NCBI GenBank assembly: GCA_949987565.1
Contig: OX465107.1
Location: forward strand, 2,252,684-2,316,683
Direction of reading: 5' to 3'
Source: Luidia sarsii
Lineage: Eukaryota > Echinodermata > Asteroidea > Paxillosida > Luidiidae
DNA length: 64,000 nt
Below, piece after piece: positions 58,290-64,000 of this stretch. The notes under the pieces are model-generated. The model was not told the origin of the DNA and did not search any database. It worked only from the letters and a program-made list of their open reading frames with translations. Each line of letters opens with the position of its first letter. Position 1 is the first letter of the stretch. A program made the translations under genes and the position numbers.

Positions 58290-58490
58290 TTCTGATATAC
58301 AAAAATGTTGCAAACTGCTTACAAACTAAAATTACCAAAATGCAAATCTCAAAATTATTAAGTGGGCCTGACGTTTTGATCCCATCAGGACCTTTCTCAA
58401 AGGCAGAGTCTCTCTGCCTTTGAGAAAGGTCCTGCTAAGATCGAAACGTCAGGCCCACTAAATTTAGATTTTTGCATTCTGAATATACGG
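58290..58490. repeat. two family A copies head to head
   Basis: A minus-strand copy (CTGATATACAAAAATGTTGC ... CAGGACCTTTCTCAAAGGCA) runs into a plus-strand copy (CTGCCTTTGAGAAAGGTCCT, GCTAAGATCGAAACGTCAGG, CCCACTAAATTTAGATTTTT). The join at about 58407-58415 creates a palindrome of about 140 bp. Confidence 0.9.
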
Positions 58491-58499
58491 CATTTTCTG

Positions 58500-58650
58500 A
58501 CTGCCCCCCCCACCCTGGCAAATTACTAGTTGACTATTTGGAAGGCCACAATTTTAGCTAAGGGCAGTATATCACAGAAGGGTAGAGCGCTGATGCGACA
58601 ATCCAGAGGTCTCGGGTTCGAATCCTGATCCAGGCAGTCTTCTTTAATTA
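58500..58650 (+). repeat. family B tRNA-derived SINE
   Basis: B box GGGTTCGAATCC is perfect within AGAGGTCTCGGGTTCGAATC. The A box is decayed (TATATCACAGAAGGG). It directly follows the family A pair. Confidence 0.88.
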
Positions 58651-59347
58651 ATTTTTTCATAGTGCTATATTTTGGAGATGACTAATTTGGGGAATTTATC
58701 AGTAAACAATTTGTAACAATTGCTCGCATCTTGCAGTTCATAAAGAAACACAAAATAAAACAAAATTGAGAGACCCGTTGACATATTTTAAGGATTTTTT
58801 TTTTTTATTCAAAGACATTATCATTATCTGACTTTATAAATCAAACATTTTTAAAATTTATTATGCTTTATAAAATACTTTTTTCAATGAAAAAAAAAAA
58901 AGCGAAAATAACAATGACAATGTCCCCTAATTCTAAAAGAAATTATCTTTTGAGTTTCATGGTTTGACATTTTTTAGATGAAAAATATGGTAATACTTTT
59001 TAATGTGCAGCTAAATTCCAAATAAAAGAGAAATTTCTTTCAGCAAAGGGTCCATAAATTCAAAGTGCAGTGTTGGCATTAAGTCCGCTTCCACTATCCA
59101 AATAATCACAATTATGTTTATACATAACGGTGATGCTGCTATACACAGGGCTCTCTGAATCCAGGCACCACCATTGTCCAAGTTGTATGTAAAGACTCTT
59201 TTCAGCCTACCATAAAACAATATATAGCATAACAAAAGCCACACAGAGGTCTGATTGTGCCAGGTTTGACTCACTTGTACACATAGTGTACTCTTATTGA
59301 TTTATTCACAGGTATTTATCATTTATGAATGTTTAGTGAGTTTAGAA
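58651..59347. other. PDE12-downstream sequence with an ORF of unknown meaning
   Basis: A minus-strand frame at 59011-59274 encodes 87 residues with hydrophobic segments (VWLLLCYILFYG and INIIVIIWIV). It lies about 350 bp downstream of the PDE12 stop on the same strand. No family recognised; it may be 3' UTR or intergenic. Confidence 0.3.
59301..59306 (-). promoter_or_regulatory. candidate PDE12 poly(A) signal
   Basis: TTTATT on the plus strand reads AATAAA on the minus strand about 320 bp after the PDE12 stop. Which of several AT-rich hexamers is used cannot be told from sequence. Confidence 0.3.
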
Positions 59348-59520
59348 AATGACTTCTGACTGGCGCCCCTTCCCCGGCAAAGACTAGTTGACTATTTAGG
59401 AAGGCCACCATCTAAGGGATGGATAGCTCAGAAGGAAGAGCACTGGTACACAAAACCTCTCGGGTTCTAGTCTCGGTCCAGTCAAAGTTTTGCCCATTCT
59501 TTAAATTCGTTCAAAAGTCC
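59348..59520 (+). repeat. family B SINE in the likely PDE12 3' UTR, antisense
   Basis: GACTTCTGACTGGCGCCCCT, AAGACTAGTTGACTATTTAG, GGATAGCTCAGAAGGAAGAG (A box), CTCGGGTTCTAGTCTCGGTC (B box, decayed) and CCCCAGTCAGTTTTTTG. Plus orientation, opposite to PDE12. Confidence 0.85.
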
Positions 59521-59625
59521 CCAGTCAGTTTTTTGTTTTGTTTGTTTGAATTTAGAAATAAATGGCAATCATGGGCCACTGAGAAATGGTCCGGTACAAA
59601 GTGGTTTATACCGTCCCTTGGTGGA

Positions 59626-59897
59626 TCAGAGTCCTTCTGCCCAGGCCAGCTCACAGACCAGGGCCATGTGGTCCGAGGGAAAGACGGCGTTGGGCAGAGC
59701 CACGTGCCGCGTCACCTCCTCGTGGGTCGGCACGGGCACCACTCGCCGGACGTCCATCCGGTCCGCCTCAAACAGGACGTGGTCCAGCTTGCCCTGGAAG
59801 CTGGCCACGAAGTTGGTATAGCGGACGTCGGGGCAGGCGTCGCTGAGCTGCAAGGCATGGTCGAGGGCCAGGCCGCCGCAGAACTCCTCCTTGCCGC
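59626..59897 (-). CDS. PDE12: PDE12 (2',5'-phosphodiesterase 12), last coding exon
   Basis: This exon encodes the C-terminal 89 residues plus the end of a split Ser codon of a PDE12-type endonuclease/exonuclease/phosphatase-family enzyme. In vertebrates PDE12 degrades 2-5A oligoadenylates and removes poly(A) from mitochondrial RNA using Mg2+. The acceptor is TTTCCTTCGCAG, just above 59897. The exon starts in phase 1, matching the A left by the upstream exon. Diagnostic sequence includes YTNFVASFQGKLDHVLFEAD, VVPVPTHEEVTRHVALPNA and FPSDHMALVCELAW. The SDH triad (59668-59676) is the conserved C-terminal catalytic Asp-His motif of the fold. The stop TGA is at 59626-59628. The HEEVT..ALP block fits PDE12 rather than ANGEL or CCR4 relatives. 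The exon is GC-rich compared with its AT-rich surroundings. Confidence 0.9.
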
Positions 59898-59998
59898 CTG
59901 CGAAGGAAACGCGAGACCGAGACAGTTTACAGGGGTGAAGCCAAGAAAAAAAACAGGGCCTCAATTTCGCGGCTCTGCCTAATGCAGAATCCTGCCTG

Positions 59999-60225
59999 GG
60001 CCCAATTTCATACAGCTGCTTCAACGTGAAAAATATACCAAGCAAGAAATGTCTTCCCTGCTCAAAACGAGATTGGCAACCTTATTTCACTTGGTGCATC
60101 ACATTGGTTGCTTCGCATGAAATCCAAGTGGAACTTGGGCTGGCAATCTGATTCTTTTGAGGACGCTTTTTCGCGCTTTAAGCGAATTCTGGTGCTTAAG
60201 CGGTTCTATGAAATTGTCTCCTGCG
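59999..60225. mobile_element. family E MITE-like element in PDE12 intron
   Basis: Begins GCCCAATTTCATACAGCTGC and ends near AGCGGTTCTATGAAATTGTC, which are imperfect inverted ends. The interior has CTTAAG/CGCTTA words. Related to the copy at 15412-15530. Confidence 0.65.
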
Positions 60226-60444
60226 CTCACGGGATGCTGTAAGCGCAGAATTCAGTTCATGAATCGAGTAAGCTAGGATTTGGCGCTTGAAGGGCTCGTG
60301 AGGGAATTTCTGCACTTAACCGGGGCTTAACGGAGGATTTGCATATGCAACAACAGAGGAAAATCAATGGCGGTGGTTCGTTGACTTTGACGACCTAAAT
60401 AGCAATGGCAACCGCGAATTCGGACAAAACCCCTAGAAATATTT

Positions 60445-60520
60445 TCACCAACCATCTAACCATCTGAGCTATCCAGCCCTTTGATGGTGGCCTTATCAAA
60501 TAGTCAACTAGTCTTTTTTT
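60445..60520 (-). repeat. family B SINE fragment in PDE12 intron
   Basis: AACCATCTGAGCTATCCAGC, CCTTTGATGGTGGCC and ATAGTCAACTAGTCTTTTTT match the 5' half of the SINE; the B box half is missing. Confidence 0.8.
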
Positions 60521-60749
60521 TCTTCAAAATTCGCTTACAAGTTTGGGAACAATAAATAGTACATGACATTTTTTCATAGTTTTCACCATCATCTCTCTAA
60601 GCTTTAGTGGGCCCGAAATTAACATCCATGCAGGACTTTTCTACTGAGTGACCTTTTCCCACAAACAAACACAGGCAGGGGAATTGACTGGACAAATTTA
60701 AATAAATCCTTCGGAATAATCGCAAGAGGGTTATAGAGGAAGGACTTAC

Positions 60750-60867
60750 TTGTGTACCACTCCACCGAGTTCTGCGCCACAGATCCCTTGGTGAGATACT
60801 CGTACACACCACTGTCTGGGTTGCTGTTGAGATCTCCACACAGCAGAATGGCTGGCCGGCTATTGCC
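60750..60867 (-). CDS. PDE12: PDE12, penultimate exon in window
   Basis: A 118-bp exon between acceptor TTATCATCCAG (upstream of 60867) and donor GTAAGT (below 60750). It starts in phase 0 and leaves one base (A), which joins GC of the next exon to make Ser, so the two exons fuse in frame. It encodes GNSRPAILLCGDLNSNPDSG followed by VYEYLTKGSVAQNSVEWYT. GDLNS (60823-60837) is the conserved Asp/Asn-containing catalytic motif of the endonuclease/exonuclease/phosphatase fold, in the position PDE12 has GDFNS. The preceding catalytic-domain and N-terminal exons are not found between 60868 and 64000, so the upstream intron exceeds 3.1 kb. It contains a SINE, a hAT-like element and a family C palindrome. 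Confidence 0.88.
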
Positions 60868-60964
60868 CTGGATGATAAGATTTTGAAAACCAAAGAACAG
60901 AAAACATTCAGAAATCTTCCGTCAACAATACAAACAGCAAACAAAAGTTTAGCTGGGCCAAGAA

Positions 60965-61200
60965 TAAGAACCTCTTGTTAAAAAAAAACTGAAGTAACTT
61001 TTATGTCAAACAAATAAAGTTCAAACAATTTTGTATTGAAACATTTTTGAAAGATGGCAAAGAAAACTTTGACTTGAACCCGGGACCTATGGATTTGCAT
61101 ACCAGCATTCTTACCATCTGAGAGCTGTTCAGCCCTTAGATGGTAGCCTCTCCAAATAGTAAACTCGTCTTTGCCAGGGTGGGGTTGCCAGCAGTAGCGT
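60965..61200 (-). repeat. family B SINE with long 3' part
   Basis: Minus orientation. AAGAACCTCTTGTTAAAAAA at the 3' side is shared with 51205-51230. CCATAGGTCCCGGGTTCAAG is the B box region. The A box region is disrupted (TCTCAGATGG). The 5' end GGCAACCCCACCCTGGCAAA is intact. Confidence 0.85.
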
Positions 61201-61204
61201 TTAT

Positions 61205-61250
61205 GTTAAACTCATGGACCTGGCGTTTCAATACTAGCAGGAGCTTGCTG
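61205..61250 (-). repeat. family A fragment, decayed
   Basis: CATGGACCTGGCGTTTCAAT, ACTAGCAGGAGCTTGC, immediately next to the 5' end of the preceding SINE. Confidence 0.55.
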
Positions 61251-61297
61251 TTTCCAACCTTTTCGTATATTAAAACACTAAACTATGTTTTAATATA

Positions 61298-63217
61298 GCA
61301 GGGTTCAACACTAGCAATTTTTTTCACTTGCCCTTTGGGCAAGTGAAATTATCACTTTTCATATTTTTACTTGCCCGAATGGAAAATCTACTTGCCCGAA
61401 AATGAAAATAAAAGAAAACATTAAAAAATTGAAGTTATCAATTTAATCTTAAATCACTTAAGCCTTTCAATAACATTATGAGTTTGCTAAAAGCTGTGAT
61501 TTATTATAATTCTAAATTTTCAAAACCCATAATCATTATCAGAGTTCTCCCCAGGATCTTGGAAAAAGTATGGGGCTTTGGGCTCGAAGTCCACTGCGCT
61601 TCGCAGTAAACAACGTGTGGCAAATTGAAAATACAGTATCTGTTGATAAGTGTAACCATTCATTCACGGTTTTCTTGTGGAGATCGTACCGAAAATGAAA
61701 ATGTGGAACAGCACCAAAAAAATTCTAATGTCGGTTCCACGGCATTGGTGATTAAGGCCCTTGATCAAGCAAAGTGATTCTACTGTGCAAGGGGAAGTGA
61801 CAAACGGTAACCCTACGGTGAAGTAATTCTAAAACCAAAAATGAAGTAGGCCTACTAAAAGTAAAACTAAAAGTATTATAGAATTGCACAGCCACAGTTG
61901 CTGTGCATAAGTGATCAATCAGGAAATTCAAAATAACTGTAATAATAAGTTTAAGTTGTAACCATTCATTCACGGTTTTCTTGTGAAGATATTCCTCTTC
62001 GTACCGAAAATGAAAATGAGGAGCAGCACTCCCAAAAAATATAACGTTGATTGTCGGTTCCCACGATATTGGTGATTAAGGCCATTAAATTAATTAATAC
62101 AAAAGGAAATAAAATTTGGGGGGTGTAAAGATCCGTATGATTAGAAGAAATAAGGCTATTTTTGGTTTGAAAAATTGTGTAAGATAAAGAAATTACTTCG
62201 TAGAAGTATGGAGTACGGAGGGAAAATAACCGACATGATTCGGCGTGCAGCAGCAGTTTTCTGGCTGTGCGCCACGGCCGACGTCAAACCACGGAGCATC
62301 GTAACTTTAGGCCGACACTGAAAAATATTCTCATGTACAGTATACTGTACATGTACATGTACACCAGTGACCACCCTGTACAATTTTTGCGAGGAGGATA
62401 AGTTACTTCCGTAGCACATTTTCCATAATTATTTCGTCTAAGTAATTTTCAAATTTATATGGATTTCACAGTACGACCGTAAAGGCTGGGGGTTTCATGT
62501 CAACATGGTCCGCGCGGAAAGCCTACATGTATCCCGTTACTTTCAACCAAAACAGACCGTTGAAAAAGGAAGATCGGACACGAAAAAAAAGTACTCAACA
62601 ACTTGTACTGGTCCACCCTGCGTGTTTGGGCATTACCAAAAAAATAATGTACCCTACCATATTCAATCGTTAATCTATTTCCCTGTCCGTGAAAAAAACC
62701 CCAAGATTCAATTCAAATCTTTGTTCAAGTCTCGGAATACAAAATCGGGAACAGGATCGTGGTGCGAAGACTGGAAAGTCGCTGTTTACAATGCACGTGC
62801 GGCATGCTTTCTCTATCCTCAATGGTACCCGGCGATCCTATTCCTATATGCATGGGCGAATGTTTACCAGCAAACTGGACCAAAGCGGTGTGCAGTACAT
62901 GTACATCATGCGCACGGCCGCTATACAGTACACTGTAGCGGTGCGGGATACAATCTGTGATCGCCGATCGCGTGCGCTCGATCGTCAGCAGACGCAAAAA
63001 GCTTTGCTTTTTCGGAATTATAATCGTAACAATGCGAACAATATCTACATATAATTGGCTCGTTTTGGGCAAGGACTTTGATTATTTCAATTATGTAACT
63101 ATCAAAATTTTACTTGCCCAATCGGGCAAGTAAATTTTAACATCTGAACATTTTACTTGCCCGACGTGAAATTTTACTTGCCCCGGGCAAGCGGGCAACC
63201 GCTAATGTCGAACCCTG
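61298..63217. mobile_element. 1.92-kb non-autonomous DNA transposon, hAT-like
   Basis: Left end CAGGGTTCAACACTAGCAAT and right end GCTAATGTCGAACCCTG are inverted, flanked by a perfect AATATAG duplication (61291-61297 and 63218-63224). Subterminal ACTTGCCCG words cluster at both ends in inverted orientation. The interior has a ~110-bp direct duplication (about 61648-61760 and 61954-62085, sharing AACCATTCATTCACGGTTTT). The target is 7 bp and hAT targets are normally 8 bp, so the superfamily call is tentative. The longest frame (62505-62960, 151 codons) shows no transposase motif. Confidence 0.8.
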
Positions 63218-63456
63218 AATATAGGAAGGTTTGCGGTTACACCATGTATAAGGTCTCTTAAAGGAAGAGGTGTGTTTCTGAAAAGAACCCGAGTGGTAAC
63301 TAGACGTTTCGACCAGTATGCTCTGGCCGTCATCAGGAGAATGCATACTGCATACTGGTCGAAACGTCGAGTTTAAACCACTCAGGTTCTTTTCAGAACT
63401 ACACCTCTTCCTTTAAGAGACCTTATACATGGTGTCACCGCAAACCTTCCTATATT
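63218..63456. repeat. family C, copy 5, 239-bp palindrome
   Basis: Left arm AATATAGGAAGGTTTGCGGT to CGACCAGTATGC (63218-63321) is the inverse of the right arm GCATACTGGTCGAAACGTCG to ACCGCAAACCTTCCTATATT (63350-63456), with few mismatches. The loop contains CTGGCCGTCATCAGGAG. The left tip doubles as the target duplication of the neighbouring transposon. Confidence 0.93.
63303..63339 (-). ncRNA. hammerhead-like motif (hypothetical, best copy)
   Basis: Minus-strand order CTC, CTGATGA, C, GGCCAG, AGCATA, CTGGTC, GAAAC, GTC. GGCCAG and CTGGTC pair over six positions with one G-U. CTGATGA and GAAA match the hammerhead core exactly and GTC matches the usual cleavage triplet. Caveats: one unpaired base before helix II, no loop for helix III, and a very short helix I (here GTC is followed by TAG rather than GAG). 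Confidence 0.35.
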
Positions 63457-63519
63457 GATTCACCCACCATGCAAAGCCTTAAGTCTTACCCTAATGTCCT
63501 AGACCCTTTTTGCTAGGAA

Positions 63520-63992
63520 CCTACCTGAATCCTTTGAAATCCTCTGATTTTGAGTATGAAATTTGGGCTACCAGCCTCAATTCTCTGAAATCCTCTGAAA
63601 TTTGCCACCGTACACAAAAACTGTGGTGCCCACTGCCTCAATCCTCTGAAATCCTCATAGCCAGGGAATGGGAATGGCCAGCAGCTCGTGGGTGAGTTTG
63701 CCCATGGGATGACTATAAATGTGTGGTTCGGAACCAAGCATAACTACAGACCCCAATGCAGTTTGAGAATCAATCCTCTGAAATCCTCATTTCAGTCGAA
63801 CCCCATGCAGCCTAAATCCTCCCAAATCCTTCTCCAGTAGTTTGCCCATTCAGCCTCAATCCTCAGAAATCCTTCCAAACTTCACAACCCATTCAGCCTC
63901 AATCCTCTGAAATCCTTGGAACCTTCATAACCTATTCAGCCTCAATCCTCTGAAGTCCTTTGCTTTAGCCCAGAGGATTTCTGAGGATTTAG
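63520..63992 (+). repeat. degenerate ~43-bp minisatellite
   Basis: CTCAATCCTCTGAAATCCTC-type words occur near 63528, 63574, 63637, 63770, 63812, 63855, 63897 and 63940. The last four are spaced 42-43 bp and share CCATTCAGCCTCAATCCTC. An inverted copy (AGAGGATTTCTGAGGATTTA) closes the array near 63973-63992. The array may continue beyond the window. Confidence 0.85.
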
Positions 63993-64000
63993 GAAGGTAA

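Larger units (their letters stand above)
59898..60749 (-). other. last intron of PDE12
   Basis: The 852-bp intron has donor CAA|GTAAGT (exon ends at 60750) and acceptor TTCGCAG (exon starts at 59897). It contains a family E element (59999-60225), a related tail to about 60345, a SINE fragment (60445-60520) and a decayed family A fragment near 60600-60650. It therefore consists largely of transposable-element sequence. Confidence 0.85.

Noticed and set aside
59419..59982. 187-codon plus-strand frame over PDE12
   Set aside because: It is the antisense shadow of the GC-rich PDE12 last exon.
62505..62960. Transposase gene within the hAT-like element
   Set aside because: No DDE, zinc-finger BED or hAT dimerisation motif visible in the 151 residues.
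63303..63339. C/D box snoRNA (TGATGA and CTGA words)
   Set aside because: TGATGA is part of CTGATGA next to a stem and GAAAC; there is no terminal stem with separate C and D boxes.

Overview
The window looks like a repeat-rich metazoan nuclear genome, most likely a marine deuterostome and probably an echinoderm. This rests on the one recognisable animal gene with spliced GT/AG exons, on pol III-type tRNA-derived SINEs, on TTAA and hAT-like MITEs, and on interspersed families such as the CAATTTCATA-GCTGCTT and TTTCACAAAG-CTTACGATGCATCGTAA repeats, whose style I associate with echinoderms. The species call is an inference. Nothing bacterial, viral or organellar is evident. Gene content is very low. 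The only confident gene is the 3' end of a PDE12 (2',5'-phosphodiesterase 12) orthologue on the minus strand: two coding exons at 60750-60867 and 59626-59897, joined across an 852-bp intron, with upstream exons beyond the right edge. Weaker single-exon candidates are noted at 18083-18199, 43001-43176 and 46085-46449. Layout, left to right: 1-5.6 kb holds a 142-bp minisatellite and a GGGAGGCA tract. 5.6-12.3 kb is a compound mobile element: two adjacent copies (1.4 kb and 5.0 kb) with identical heads and tails, each bounded by ATTG, inserted into an older palindromic repeat. 12.3-30 kb is a mosaic of interspersed repeats, including a 68-bp minisatellite amplified from repeat family A. 30-36 kb has large purine/pyrimidine tracts and a 22-23-bp minisatellite with higher-order structure. 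36-46 kb has tandem family D copies, two TTAA MITEs and a 445-bp hexanucleotide homopurine tract. 46-57 kb has MITEs, SINEs and long CT/CTGT tracts. 57-64 kb has a 357-bp fold-back element, head-to-head repeat pairs, PDE12, a 1.9-kb hAT-like element and a degenerate ~43-bp minisatellite at the right edge. For reference I label the interspersed families A (GACGTTTCGATCCTAGCAGG type), B (tRNA-derived SINE), C (GGTGTCACCGCAAACC-ended palindromic family), D (CTTACGATGCATCGTAA family), E (CAATTTCATA-GCTGCTT family), F (TTAA MITE) and G (CACTGGACTTA MITE). The most interesting signal is shared by families A and C: a hammerhead-ribozyme-like layout. In family C the order is CTC, CTGANGA, one extra base, a 6-bp stem, GAAAC, GTC, GAG. 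Family A keeps the same layout with compensating helix I pairs but a decayed core. Because AAAC and GTC are directly joined, a closed helix III is impossible in a monomer. The self-complementary ACGT could, however, form that helix between two copies. This is inference from sequence alone.
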